In this document: positions 22,286 through 33,659 of the stretch, in pieces
Position numbering within the stretch: position 1 is the first letter of the stretch
How the letters are laid out: every line of letters begins with the position of its first letter
From: Glycine soja
Taxonomy: Eukaryota > Streptophyta > Magnoliopsida > Fabales > Fabaceae
Length of the DNA: 64,000 nucleotides
Reading direction: 5' to 3'
Assembly: GCF_004193775.1 (NCBI RefSeq)
Contig: NC_041021.1
Location: forward strand, 3,730,001 to 3,794,000
The notes under the pieces: model-generated
The model's database searches: none
Told to the model about the DNA's origin: nothing
The model's input: the letters and a program-made list of their open reading frames with translations, nothing else
Translations under genes and position numbers: made by a program

Positions 22286-24169
22286 ATGGAAGGTGAAGCA
22301 AGTTTTTCCCACATAACTCTTCCAATCTTTGATGGAGAGAATTATGATCTTTGGGAAGTGAAAATGCAATCCTACATGGAGTCTTTGGATTTATGGGATG
22401 CTGTGGAAGAGGATTATGAAATATATCCGCTGCCTGAAAATCCCACCATGGCCCAAATTAAAAATCACAAGGAAAGAAAAATGAAGAAGGCAAAGGCAAG
22501 GTCATGTTTGTTCACTGGTGTTTCACAAATGATATTCATCAGAATCATGACTCTTAAATCACCCAAAGCAATTTGGGATTATCTGAAAGAGGAATACGCT
22601 GGAGATGATAGAATACGAAGCATGCAAGTGCTGAATTTAAGGAGAGAATTTGAGCTTCAAAGGATGGAAGAGTCAAATACAATCAAAGAATACTCAAACA
22701 AATTGTTGGGTATTGCCAACAAGATAAAGTTGTTGGGAAGTGATTTTGCTGATTCGAGAATTGTAGAGAAAATTTTGGTAACGGTGCCGGAGAGGTATGA
22801 AGCATCTATAGCTTCATTAGAGAACACAAAGGATTTGTCGAAAGTCACATTGGCAGAAGTGCTACACGCCCTGCAAGCTCAAGAGCAGCGAAGGTTGATG
22901 AGGCAAGATCGTGTTGTCGAAGGTGCTTTGCCCGCCAAACATCATGAAGTTGATGAAAGCAAAAAGGATTTTTTCAAGAAGAATCAACCAGCAAGCAGCG
23001 AAAACAGTGCAAACAACCAAGGTAAGGATAAAAAGAAAAATTATCCACCTTGTCAGCATTGTGGCAAAAAAGGTCATGCACCTTTCAGATGTTGGAGGAG
23101 ACCAGATGCAAAATGTAACAAGTGCAACCAGATAGGACATGAAGCGGTGATCTGCCCCAACAAAAATCACCATGATGAGGGAGCTCAGATTGCTAATCAA
23201 GAAGAGGAGGACCAACTGTTTGTGGCCACATGCTTCTTGAGTAGTGAATCAAGTGAAAGTTGGTTGATTGATAGTGGTTGTACGAACCACATGACATATG
23301 ATAAGACTCTATTCAAGGATTTGAAGCCAACTAATGTCTCAAAGGTCAGAATTGGGAATGGTGGCTATATTCCTGTAAAAGGAAAAGGAACTGTTGCAAT
23401 TTCAACATGTTCAGGTATCAAATTAATATCAGATGTTCTTTATGAACCTAACATTGACCAAAACTTGCTAAGCGTAGGTCAGTTGATTAAAAAGGGATTT
23501 AAAGTGTCCTTTGAATACCAACATTGCTTTATCTATGACAATTTTGGCCGGGAAGTTCTAAGGGTTAAAATGAAAGGTAAAAGCTTCTCATTTGATCCAG
23601 CAGAGGAGGAGCATACAACCTATTTCACTCAAGTCACACCCACGGAATTCAAGCACAAGAGACTTGATCATTGCCATCTTGAAAGAATGTTAAACATGAA
23701 AAAAAGGAAATATGCAAAAGAAAATTTGAAGAAGTTTCAAATGGAGGAATGCAAATCTGCTAGCACACTAATGAATCAAAAGGAGAAGTTCAGAAAAGAA
23801 GAAGATGTTGATAACATTGATGAAGGATATTATGAGAGCTTGATTGGATGTCCAATGTATCTCACTTCAACAAGGTCAAACATTCTATTTTCTAAAAAGA
23901 ACAAAACTGGAATTTTTGTTGACAATCAAGTGGCCATTGCTATTGCAAACAATCCCGTGTGTCATGGGAAGATTAAACATCTCAACATCCAGGTTTATTA
24001 TTTGATAAAGATGCAACAAAGTGGAGAAGTGAACTTAATTTACTGCAAGTCTAAAGATCAATTGGTTGACATGTTTACAAAGTCACTACCTATCAACAAA
24101 CTTGAACTCAAAGAATTGGAGTTTGCAGTTCCAAAAGCAAGGAGGAGTGTTGAAAATATACTTTTGTAA
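22286..24169 (+). CDS. Copia Gag-protease polyprotein with in-frame pol deletions
   Basis: An uninterrupted frame of 627 residues from ATG at 22286 (context ACCATGGAAG) to a TAA lying inside the 3' LTR. An upstream Met at 22196 is in the LTR and is not the likely start. Order: Gag (residues about 1-220; ITLPIFDGENYDLWEVKMQS near the start); two CCHC knuckles (about 256-290; CQHCGKKGHAPFRC and CNKCNQIGHEAVIC); protease with SWLIDSGCTNHM (about 328); and the start of the pre-integrase domain (about 460-475). It then jumps, still in frame, to the end of the reverse transcriptase (MEECKSAST, SLIGCPMYLTSTR). After a second in-frame jump it reaches the RNase H tail (VDNQVAIAIANNP, DMFTKSLP). It could make capsid protein while relying on a relative for pol functions. 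Confidence 0.85.
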   Translation: MEGEASFSHITLPIFDGENYDLWEVKMQSYMESLDLWDAVEEDYEIYPLPENPTMAQIKNHKERKMKKAKARSCLFTGVSQMIFIRIMTLKSPKAIWDYLKEEYAGDDRIRSMQVLNLRREFELQRMEESNTIKEYSNKLLGIANKIKLLGSDFADSRIVEKILVTVPERYEASIASLENTKDLSKVTLAEVLHALQAQEQRRLMRQDRVVEGALPAKHHEVDESKKDFFKKNQPASSENSANNQGKDKKKNYPPCQHCGKKGHAPFRCWRRPDAKCNKCNQIGHEAVICPNKNHHDEGAQIANQEEEDQLFVATCFLSSESSESWLIDSGCTNHMTYDKTLFKDLKPTNVSKVRIGNGGYIPVKGKGTVAISTCSGIKLISDVLYEPNIDQNLLSVGQLIKKGFKVSFEYQHCFIYDNFGREVLRVKMKGKSFSFDPAEEEHTTYFTQVTPTEFKHKRLDHCHLERMLNMKKRKYAKENLKKFQMEECKSASTLMNQKEKFRKEEDVDNIDEGYYESLIGCPMYLTSTRSNILFSKKNKTGIFVDNQVAIAIANNPVCHGKIKHLNIQVYYLIKMQQSGEVNLIYCKSKDQLVDMFTKSLPINKLELKELEFAVPKARRSVENILL

Positions 24170-24477
24170 CTGCATAATATTTTATTTTTCAATTTTTAAA
24201 ATAGGATTTAGTAAATAAGTTGATTCCCTACATTTTAGGAGTAAGACAGTTTTAATGGATTAGCCTAGTCAATAAGTGGTTCCTGTCTTTAAGGAGCAAG
24301 TTAGTTTTAATATTCTATTTTGCTAATATCTTGTTATCTAATTAGTTTATCTTTTTCTATTTATTGTATCACTGCTGAGAATAATTTGAATTAGAATAAA
24401 ATAATTCTATTTCCTCCACATACGTATTGTCTCTCTTCTCTTCTCTGTTTTTTATAATTTCCTCCTCAAAACCAACA
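24148..24477 (+). repeat. 3' LTR of the Copia element
   Basis: Same length and ends as the 5' LTR. Followed by GAATT. The polyprotein stop codon lies 20 nt inside it. Confidence 0.95.
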
Positions 24478-25454
24478 GAATTATATACTGATGGCCTGCT
24501 AAACAAGGTACATGTATTGTTAAATCTGCATATGACTTATGTATGGATAGGGTGGTGGAAACTAAAGATTACAACCTGAACGGTGACTGGAAAATGATTT
24601 GGAAATTAAAAGTTCCCCTGATATCCAGAAACTTATGGAGAGCATATAGGGATTGTATTCCTACTCGAACTCGCTTGTAAACCAAAGGTGTCCAATGTCT
24701 TGCTATTAATTTGTGTACAATTCAGAGTTAGAAAACTCATAGCATATCTTTTTTACTAGCCCGATCCAACAAAAAGTGAGATATAAAACAAAAATTGAGA
24801 GAGATTTTTTTACTATAAAGAAAAGAGTGATATGTGAAACTTTTTAGTCAATGTGTGATCTTTTTTGTTTTAAAAAACTAATAATAAATGTTGGGAGAAC
24901 TAAAACTCAAGCTCACATGCACCAATAGTATTAAATGTTTAGGATGTTATGAATAGATTGCTTGATATTTCAGACAACTTTCATGATATCATTTTGAAAT
25001 TATGCAGCACAAGGTCAACGCACATCATAGAGCTAGGATTGCCATGGTTCTTTATGGGAGAAAAATAACGAAACAGTATTACAAATATATTTGTGAGCAT
25101 CAAATTCCCTAGAGAAGTTGATGGTAACAAATTAATCCATTAATTTTGGACAGTTGGAAAATAATGTTAATAACAAAAAGATTTGGATTAAAACCCCAGC
25201 AGGCTTCCTGAAGTGCAACGTGGATGCGACTTTCAATGATGAGCAGAAAATTATAGGTATTGGTTTGTGCCCTAGAGATGATCAAGGTCAGTTTGTGTTG
25301 GCTAAAACTATCTGTTTATCCCTTAAGATGCTAGTCTCAGTGCTCTTCTCTGGATCCATGATCTTGGCCTGAACAGTGCTATTATTGAGATGGATGCTAA
25401 AATTGATGTTGAAAGCATTAACAATCCAAAGGAGGATGTCACGGAGTTTGGGAC

Positions 25455-25580
25455 TGTTATTCGGGGCATGCAGTGGCAGCATGACACCTGAAAGTATTAT
25501 TGAGTTTTCCTTCAGAAATGAGTAAGTATTCTAGTCGAGCACTATGTTATTAGGGGCATGCAGTGGCAGCATGACACCTG
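25455..25580. repeat. 36-bp direct repeat, 90 bp apart
   Basis: TGTTATT(C/T)A-like starts run into GGGGCATGCAGTGGCAGCAT then GACACCTG at 25463-25490 and again at 25553-25580. The copies are nearly identical while the surrounding LINE remnant is decayed, so the duplication is recent relative to the LINE. Confidence 0.8.
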
Positions 25581-25997
25581 TAAGATGAGAAATGAAAGGC
25601 ATGGACCCACTAACGGATGGTAAATTAATTAAGGTTGAGTCTAGTGTAACTAGGTGTTACAATAAATGTCATGATAAAATCGATTATAGTCATGACAAAA
25701 TTAAAATTTCTTAAACTCTATTTTTTGGTTATTCAATGATTTTTTTTATTGCTCAATGTTAGTTGTTAGCCAATATTCTCTGGTTATTTAATGATTAATA
25801 TTATTATAATCTACTTTATCTTGTAACACAAATAACCTAAATTAGATTTTAAGTAATTTTAATTTTTTAAGTTTTAATTGTACTTTTGATTCCTTAAGTA
25901 TTATAATTTTTCAATTTTAATCTCTTGAGAATTTTAAAATTATACATTTATGATACCTAATGAATACAATTGACATAAATAAAATTTGGGAAATTAA

Positions 25998-26400
25998 AAG
26001 GATATTTGGTTTGGTTGTTTTCTATTTTTATTTTTACTAGAAATAGAAAATGGTGATGAAAATGTGTTTGGTTGGATTTTTGAAAACATTTTTAATGAAA
26101 ATATTTTTTCAAACGAATCAAAAATTGAAAACAATAAAATCTTGTTTTCAGTTAAAACCAGGAACCTCATTCTGGATAAAATAAAAACGTAGTGGCAAGG
26201 AATATAATTTTAATTAAATTTAAAAATACATTTTCCTTTTGAAAACGTATTTTTAGTATTTTTATTTCTTGAAAGCAGAAAACAAGAAATCAAACCAAAC
26301 ATATTTTCAGAATTCTAAATTTTTGAAAATGAAAACAATTTTCAGAAAATAAAGATAGGAAATGAAAACAGAAAATGAAAATGCAAATCAAACATACCTT
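25998..26400. mobile_element. MITE-like fold-back element
   Basis: Left AGGATATTTGGTTTGGTTG and right ATCAAACATACCT are imperfect inverse ends. The interior is dominated by GAAAA/TTTTC runs in inverse arrangement (for example AAAACATTTT, GAAAATGAAAAC). Length about 400 bp, no coding capacity, with TAA at both borders as a possible short target duplication. Confidence 0.5.
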
Positions 26401-26740
26401 AAAATTACATTATTATAATTATGAGGGACTAAAAGTGCAAGTGCATTTGAAACTTCTGAGCAGTATTATATATAACATCTTGTGGAAATAGTTTAGGAAT
26501 TTATAGGACAGAAAACCATTGATCATCATATAGCAAAACTGCAGTAGCTTTATTTATAATGAAATTAAAGAATATGGACTAAGATGCCATCCTCTAGTAA
26601 AAGATATATAGAAAGAATAATCTATCCTATTCCAATTTTATTTGCAGCCTAGCTAGCTAGAATATTGAAAATCAAGGAGAGAGCTCCAAAAGAATGGAAC
26701 AAAATTCAGGTCCTCCCGTTAGTGCCTCTTCACATCTAAG

Positions 26741-27745
26741 CTATTTTCCATCCTCAATTTTTTTTTCCAATTCCTTTCCATTTCCTGGTCCAACTTGTAG
26801 GCTCAAACACTCAGACACCCCAATTAGGGTGTAAAGACAAGCTGAGAATTTACGTTCATACTTCATCCTGAAAGATTCTCTACCTAATGGTGAATCATCA
26901 ACACGATATTTCTCTTCTTCCTCTATTGATCCCACCATCTCTTCTGCTATCTCAAAAGGAGAAAAAAAGCAACTCAATGATCCAGCAGTGTCCAAAAACT
27001 GAAGATCTCTAATCCCAGCATCACAGTCTTCAAACTCTTTACCACTCACAATCTGGTTGTTTTGATCATAAACATTGTCATCACAATGATACCCTAATCT
27101 TGAATCCTCCCTACTACTACCCTCTAGGTTAGAATTTTCTTCATTAGTACCACAACTAAAGTCACAAGTAGTTATTATGGCAGAAGAACTATAACTAGCA
27201 CAATAATAATTTTGTTCAACAATCCCATTTCCTACCATATCTAAAGAATTCCCATAATAGGATTCTTCTATTTGATGATAAAAATGTGACTCGGGTTCGG
27301 GTTCATAGTGGTTACTAGGAAAAGGGGTAACCACACATGAAGAGGCCATGTTTCTAGCTTTGAGCCTAAGAAGGAGAAGTTTGGCAATCTTTAGAGGAAG
27401 AGCAGGAACAGAATTAGGAGAAGATTGTGAAGAAAAGAAGTTCGTGCGAGTGTTGGCGCCACGAAGCAAGCGCGCGGCCTCATCATAAGCCCTAGCAGCA
27501 TCTTCAGCAGTGTCATAAGTGCCTAACCATAACCTAATGTTCTGTATGGTGTCTTTGATTTCAGACACCCATCTCCCTGAGGGTCTTTGGCGTACACCAA
27601 TGTAACGTTTCTTAGCTCTTCTAGCAACGAGTATATCAGCAGCCATTGATGCTGCTTCTTCCCTTAGTTGCTCCAATTCAATGTTCCCTTCTTCACTGTT
27701 TCCTTGATCTCCTTGACCTTCCCATCTTTTTCTCTTGTTTGCCAT
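26741..27745 (-). CDS. AP2/ERF transcription factor, group V (ERN-like)
   Basis: Intronless gene of 334 residues, a nuclear DNA-binding factor by family. A basic KRKR at residues 4-7 may serve nuclear import. The single AP2 domain spans about 47-103 ([51 protein letters not shown]). The features PSGRWV-EIKDT, the ANTRTNF end and a Leu-rich stretch after the domain ([16 protein letters not shown]) match the ERN/RAP2.11-type group better than DREB or classical ERF groups. ERN proteins act in legume root-nodule symbiosis; that role is only an inference here, and the gene may be a paralogue with another job. The acidic C-terminal half ([13 protein letters not shown]) could be an activation region. 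No frame damage. A TATA box lies 64-73 bp upstream. Confidence 0.88.
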   Translation of the reverse strand: MANKRKRWEGQGDQGNSEEGNIELEQLREEAASMAADILVARRAKKRYIGVRQRPSGRWVSEIKDTIQNIRLWLGTYDTAEDAARAYDEAARLLRGANTRTNFFSSQSSPNSVPALPLKIAKLLLLRLKARNMASSCVVTPFPSNHYEPEPESHFYHQIEESYYGNSLDMVGNGIVEQNYYCASYSSSAIITTCDFSCGTNEENSNLEGSSREDSRLGYHCDDNVYDQNNQIVSGKEFEDCDAGIRDLQFLDTAGSLSCFFSPFEIAEEMVGSIEEEEKYRVDDSPLGRESFRMKYERKFSACLYTLIGVSECLSLQVGPGNGKELEKKIEDGK

Positions 27746-27808
27746 ATTCTCGATTCATATATGGCTAGGTTTTGCTTTTGGTGCATAGCAGCATTGGAGA
27801 GCACACGC

Positions 27809-27818
27809 ATTTATAAAG
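27809..27818 (-). promoter_or_regulatory. TATA box of the ERN-like gene
   Basis: On minus the sequence CTTTATAAAT stands about 65 nt before the ATG at 27745. Transcription would start about 30 nt further on, giving a short leader. The match and spacing are good for a plant promoter. Confidence 0.6.
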
Positions 27819-27849
27819 AAGTGAGTTGGGATGATCTTTAGTTGAGAAT

Positions 27850-29375
27850 ACACATGATGGTTAAATTCAAACTGATCCAAAATAACATTAAAAACTGGCT
27901 AAAAAATCAAAAACTAAACTAAATCAATTCTTTTTTTTTATTTGTTTAAATAATTTTTCTCTCAAACCGATTGGTTTGGTTGAGTTTATCGTTTGTGTTT
28001 TTGAAATTGAACTAAAATGTAACAATTATACTAACATTTATATTATTTTCATATTATATGTTTTATGATCACTTGAGTTTTATGATATTTTATAATATTA
28101 TGTATATAAATTTATACAATGTATTTCACTTTTTTTTAAAATATTTTTTAAAAATATGTTTGATTTAAAATTGATGATGAAAATTAGACAAATTTTTATT
28201 TTATAGAAAATTTAACATATTAATAAATTTCATAAATTATTATTAACAATTTTTTAATGTCATTTAATTTAAAAGTTGAAAAAGAAATTATATAAATTTT
28301 AATGAAATAATATTTCAGTTAAAACGGTAAAAAAAAATGAATTAAATCAGGCCGTGAACACCTCTAATTGAGAGTGAGATCCTTGGCTCTTTTAATTGAT
28401 GCTTGTAGATTCTCTTTTGTTCCATGTCTAATTCGGCTTTCTTTAATTTTTGCCTCCTTTTTTTCTTCAAAAACAAACTTTAGAACCGTACACAGCTTTC
28501 TCTTTCTTTCTAGGGGAGATTACAAGATGTGTTTCACAAGGAAACTGACTTTAGCTTTGGCTTATTATCTTGCACTCAGTAACTAGTAACTGTTGATTTG
28601 AAACATACAGGGATGTAATCAGTATTGCATGCGGTTTTATAGCAACTAGAAGTTTTGTATTTGAATTAATTAAAAATTGGACTATCTTTTATCCAGTGTT
28701 AGGCTTGAGAAGGTGATTTTTGTTTGCATTTTTAGATTTTGGATTCAGTATAAAGATAACTGGCTTTGATATTCTTCTAGCTGAACCAGAATTTTGAATT
28801 TAATAGATATACAGTTTGTTAAATATTTAAAAGAATATAGTGGTACTATCATACGTGATTGAGCATAATTATCTTCAATATAAAACACTTGTGGTTTATA
28901 CACGCCAAAAAATTAATAGAAATATCCTTTTACATAAGTGGACTTTAAGAAAATTTGTCAACTTTAGATGGAGAAAAGGATGAGAAAGAAAATACAGAAT
29001 TAAGGTTTCAAAATTTTCAAATGTTATTTACCCCACGTTCTATCCAAATAGAATTTAGTAAATTAGAAAAATGTATGTTTTTCGTGTTTTGAGTTATCTG
29101 GTTCCTTCACACATTTGCTATAGCCATTAAGTTTTTGTTCACCATAAAACATATTTTGTACACCCATATATATTCTTCCCATACTACTTGTAGCTGATTT
29201 TTGTGTTGGACTTTCTTCGGCTAATAAAGTAAGATTAGTTTCCGGCATACGAGAATCCTTTGCCAATGTCAAAAACCTTGTAGAAATCACCCCTTATCAG
29301 TCACAAAAGCATATACCTTAGCGTGATGCTTGTACGATTATATCAACTGAAATCTGCTGCGGAGCAGTTTTTAAT
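27850..29375. other. AT-rich promoter-side and intergenic DNA
   Basis: No gene supported. 27.9-28.3 kb is very AT-rich. Short frames at 28368-28586 (plus) and 29063-29290 (minus) show no recognised motif. Confidence 0.5.
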
Positions 29376-29383
29376 TTTGCACC

Positions 29384-29980
29384 TAGACATGGCAATGGGA
29401 CAACGCAGGTATAAGTATTGTCTTCCCAATCTCTATTCTCATACCCGTATTTGATATTCGACAGGTTTATTTAAGTTTATTATTTCATTCCCGTACCTGT
29501 CGGATACCCGTTGGATATCGGGTATCCCCGATTCTGTCCCATATCCGATTCAAATTAGAAAAATATTTATTTTTGTAAAAAAATATTAAAAATTTGATTT
29601 TAGAAAAAATAAATTGATTGTTAAACATTTATTTTTAACTACTTATATATCAATAAATTTATTACAACGTATGTGTTTACAAAAATCATTAAGAAAATAA
29701 TATTAAATAATTATGTAAAAATTCTAAAATAAAATTAACTAGTAATAAAAATTTTATGTCTTTTGATTAAATTATGCAAAAATTCTAAAGATTTTAAGTA
29801 ATTAGGCGAGTTTGAGTTTGGGATCGGGACGAATCTAGTAATCTCATACTCGTACCCGACGTTTGATTATCGGGGAAAACCCGAATCCGAATCCATACCT
29901 GGTCAACTCGGGTATTACCCCTCAAAGTCGGGAAGGATTTGGGTGGGTACCCACGGGTACGGGTTTTCTTGCCATATCTA
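29384..29980. mobile_element. Non-autonomous hAT-type MITE
   Basis: The exact 8-bp duplication TTTGCACC flanks it (29376-29383 and 29981-29988). The ends are TAGACATGGCAA and, inverted, TAGATATGGCAA, matching 11 of 12. Subterminal parts are rich in GGGTACCC/CGGGTA-type motifs in both orientations, and the middle is AT-rich. At 597 bp with no transposase, it needs a helper. Its ends differ from those of the hAT element at 11319. Confidence 0.92.
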
Positions 29981-29988
29981 TTTGCACC

Positions 29989-31008
29989 CGTTTATTATTA
30001 TTTATCTTAAGAATTATTGCTTTATTATTTGAGAAAAAGAATTATATAAAATTTACACATCATTCAATCTTAATCCATCATGTAATTACAACTCATTATG
30101 TATAATAAATTTATTGATGATATTATATCATGTTATTATTATTTTTCTATTATAATATGAATTATATGATCATGTTCATTAATTATAATAAAATTAGATA
30201 ATCTTAATCCATTTTAAAATAAATTTTATTTGTCCTAAATATTTATGAAAAAGTTTAAATATATTTTTTATTTTTTCATCATTGGTATATTTTTAATTTT
30301 TATAAACACATTAATTGTGCTTTTAATCTCTACATTTCTTGGTAACGTTTTAATCTCTATATAATTTGAGCTTTGGTTTATTTATTATTTTGAAAAAAGG
30401 AACCTATAACAGTTATGTTAGAGTCATTATAAATCCATTAGATTTTAACATGTCACTTGAAATTTATTTGACATGTCAATTAATGAATCCATCATAATGA
30501 TGGGATTTAAATTTGTTTATTTCTTAAAAATAAGTAACGCAATCTAAACCTCAATTTTTTTTAGAGATTAAAATTAAAATTTAATATAATTGCAGAAAAA
30601 AACATATTTAAATAGGAAAACTAAACCCCAATCGTTAGAAAAATCAAATTTTATTTACCTCTCGATCGAAATTTGGATTAATTCAAGTCTCTTTTTCCTA
30701 ATAATCTAAAAGATTAAGACAAAAAATTAAATTATGTTTTTGGGCAAATCGGAATCAAATACAGCCATGTATTTGAAGCTTGCGTACTCTTAAGATATTG
30801 TGAACATAATCAGATTAGGATTATACCTCCCTCGTAAGTTGCATAATAAATCCACAGAAAATTCCTAAAGAAATGACAAACGGCAGCTCAACTGTCTCCA
30901 ATATTCCCTGTTTTGGCGTTGCTCCTTTTGTTTGTTTAGTCTTTCAAACTGTCATAAAAGTTCTTTCACAAAAATCATTCAATTTGTTTGAAATGAAAGC
31001 CACGAGGA
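29989..31008. other. AT-rich intergenic DNA
   Basis: No coding signal beyond short frames. T- and A-runs dominate. Confidence 0.5.
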
Positions 31009-31942
31009 AGGATTGTGACGCCTTCTATCCTTCACATATATATACTAATAATAGAAGGAATAAGAAATCATAATTAATTAAAAGTTTTTAAAATACATTT
31101 AAATATAAATCTTTTAAAAGGGTAAAAGGCTCACATTCACTTATCTAACATCATAATAAAACTTGTTCAAATAAATAATAAATCATCTCGGCTCAAAACA
31201 AGGTCGTCCACGACTTCATACAATTAATATAGAAACCTATACTCCAATGTCACACATCCTATCAGAGCATTGTCTTCTCGTGTCCTCTAGCATGAGGTTT
31301 TTCATAATCATTCACCTAACTATTTGCTCCCACGAACACAAGGTTTGAGATCATCACAGGATCCAAACACAAATAGCACACGGGGAGTGAGTTATTACAT
31401 TCCTAGCTAATAGAGAGAAACAAGACAACATGTAGATATACATATCATATAAACGACATATAACTTACTTAAACATAGCTCACGTCATTCTATCACTTTG
31501 TCGCATAACATCACATCACAACACAACACGTCTCATTCATTTTCACATCATTCATGTACTCAAAGATCAAAACACAATATCACTAAATCAATCAATATCG
31601 ATTAATACACAAGAGTTATGCAATAGATACACTAAGACTCAATTTTATATGTAATGTGGTACCATATCAATGAAAAACCTCGTCGAGCGTCTAGGAGTAC
31701 ATGACAAGACAAACCATACACTAGTAGGTCAGGTCACTTTCACAAGGTAAAATCATAGGGAGACCAGTCAGGATCACGTTGTTTTGCGAGAATGCTCCAA
31801 CCATGTGGGATCAGCACAAACTTAAATGAGCACTCAAACCGGGTGTATTTACCCCCAAGGCCTACACTCTGAAAAGTCCATTAGGGCTTCTCCCTCCTGA
31901 TTCAGGTCTAACCCAGAAAATATTTTAGCACACAGACTCTAT

Positions 31943-32475
31943 CTATGAATTGTACAAAACACACGATTCCTCAATTGTTCTCAAAATAATTTTATCTCGT
32001 TGCGCTTATGATTAAACTTGTCGAGTCCCCACTGTGGTTCCCATCACAATACTCATCGCGCATTAACTGGTCGCCCTTAAAGGGTCTTATAGTCGTGTGA
32101 TTGTACGATTTATAGCTCACAACTCAATACACACAACATCTCAATGCTCATATATATTGCAAGTCAATACATACTCAATTTACCACATACACTTGGTCTT
32201 AATCACAATGGTATAATCTCAAAGTAGCATGTTATCACACCTCATGAATTATATACACTTTACTTATGAACTATGCAATACACACAACTACTCAATTGTT
32301 TTCAAAATCATTTTAACTCGCCGCGTCTCAAAGTGAATCAACTCGTCGGGTTCCCACAATGGATTCCATCATAATATTTGTCGTACAAAAACTTGTCGCC
32401 CTTAAAGGGTCTTACAATTGTGTGATTGCACAGTTCATAGCTCACAACTCAATACATATAATATCTCAATACACA
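31943..32475. repeat. Tandem duplication within the solo LTR
   Basis: Two copies about 320 bp apart (about 31943-32150 and 32265-32475) share CTCAATTGTT, GTCGCCCTTAAAGGGTCTTA, TGTGATTG and CATAGCTCACAACTCAATAC or close variants. Confidence 0.8.
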
Positions 32476-33099
32476 TGTATCTCACCATTCATCATAGGTT
32501 CAATTTGTCACTTACTCACAATTCGAATCACCATCTCATAATCTCAATATAACAATTTATAAAAAATGTTTCTCACAACATGGGGAGTAAAATCCCCCAA
32601 ACAATTCCACACAATCATATTAAAATCAATGAATCAAAATCATAAATAAAAAAAATACGAAAATATCAAGAGCACTCAAATTTATCTACCAATTCACATC
32701 AAAACATCAATTGGTCTATCAAACACAACAATATTGTATTTATAATCATAAAGAAAAATTATAATTCAATAAACATCCCAAAATAAACCCCAATTTAATC
32801 TTCTAAGGATCCTTACACATGTTCATTCTAACCCCAATTGCAATAAACTCATCCCTTACCTCTAAGAGAGCTCACGTGTCTTTTAAAAGTGATAGCGACA
32901 TCTCTAGCAATTTCCTGAGATTCCTCTAGTTTTTCCTCTAATTTGCTCTGATAGGGTTTTCAAGCGTTAGAGAGAAGGAGAAGAAATTGAAGTCTTCATT
33001 CCACTGTCTATGTGTGATGAGTACTTCTCCCTCTCCAAACATTTAATTGAAAATCCCAGCAGTGCAAATGTGCAGCAATCAATTGTGAGCCCAGTACCC

Positions 33100-33360
33100 A
33101 AATTTCACGATGATCTAACAGTTAACGAGTCAGGGATCATAGTTTTACCCAAACAGGTTTTTGGGTGTCTGTGGGAAAAGGAAAAGCTCAGTGCGATGGA
33201 CATTTCTTTTAACACAGACATTATTTCAAAATCCCAATGATGGGTCTATCCAAAAATATGTTACGAACCTCGTATTTAAATTTCATGACGATCCAACGGT
33301 GAACGAGTCCGGGATCTTTATTTTACCGAGACAAGTTTGAGCGTATGCGGGAAAAAGAGA
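33100..33360. repeat. Tandem duplication near the minus-strand start of the solo LTR
   Basis: A block of about 80 bp at 33100-33181 recurs at 33278-33360. Shared landmarks are AAATTTCA(C/T)GA, GAACGAGTC(A/C)GGGATC-type sequence, TTTTACC and GGGAAAA. Confidence 0.75.
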
Positions 33361-33659
33361 TGGTTTTCGGAGTGGGAGAAGGGAAAACGAATTTGAGAGG
33401 AAGAGAAAGCGTAGAGACGTATCATCAATCTTACCTAAGATGTCTCTATTTATAGCTACGGTACTCTCAACCTATTATTTACTCTATTTATTTATTTTAT
33501 AAAAAAGAACTCTATTTTATTTCTTATCAAATGAATAAATAAAATACTTTTTTTATTTTCTTTCAAACCATTATTTTAATTAATAAAGTTATTTATCCTT
33601 ATTTATTAATAACAATCCTTTTTAAATTAATTTATGAAAAAATGGGATGTTACAAGGAT

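Larger units (their letters stand above)
21917..24477 (+). mobile_element. Copia LTR retrotransposon with internal deletions
   Basis: Two 330-bp LTRs (TG...CA) enclose a 1.9-kb interior, and the exact duplication GAATT flanks the whole at 21912-21916 and 24478-24482. A primer-binding site follows the 5' LTR (TTTGGTATCGAGAGCC from 22248) and a purine-rich GCAAGGAGGAG precedes the 3' LTR. By eye the LTRs differ at seven positions, all transitions, about 2 percent, so the insertion is fairly young. The interior keeps gag and protease but lacks integrase and most of the reverse transcriptase. It inserted into the LINE remnant. Confidence 0.95.
20400..25500 (+). pseudogene. LINE retrotransposon remnant (RT to RNase H), split by two LTR insertions
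   Basis: Successive plus-strand pieces in changing frames follow the order of a plant LINE ORF2. First comes the reverse-transcriptase core with RRDLRQGDPL (20473-20502), then LIKSKTTTFNF, then INWLSWDKLS and GMGFCNL (to 21105). AFNLAML, KHNPS and WNNVMIHDLFLED follow up to 21916. After the Copia insertion it resumes at 24478 with the zf-RVT part (VKSAYDL, DWKMIWKLKVP) and ends with an RNase H-like piece (25180-25440; GFLKCNVDATF, GIGLCPRDDQG). Several stops are present. Two younger elements, at 21236-21608 and 21917-24477, sit inside it with intact target-site duplications. Confidence 0.85.
31014..33654 (-). mobile_element. Solo LTR, 2.64 kb, probably Ty3/gypsy
   Basis: An exact 5-bp duplication AGGAT stands at 31009-31013 and 33655-33659. 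On minus the segment starts TGTAACATCCCATTTTTTC and ends GGCGTCACA, the TG...CA form. No coding frame of note and no second LTR, so it is a solo LTR left by recombination. It contains internal repeats (31943-32475 and 33100-33360). A start of TGTAACATCCC and a long LTR recall Ogre/Tat-type gypsy elements; the family is an inference. Confidence 0.88.
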
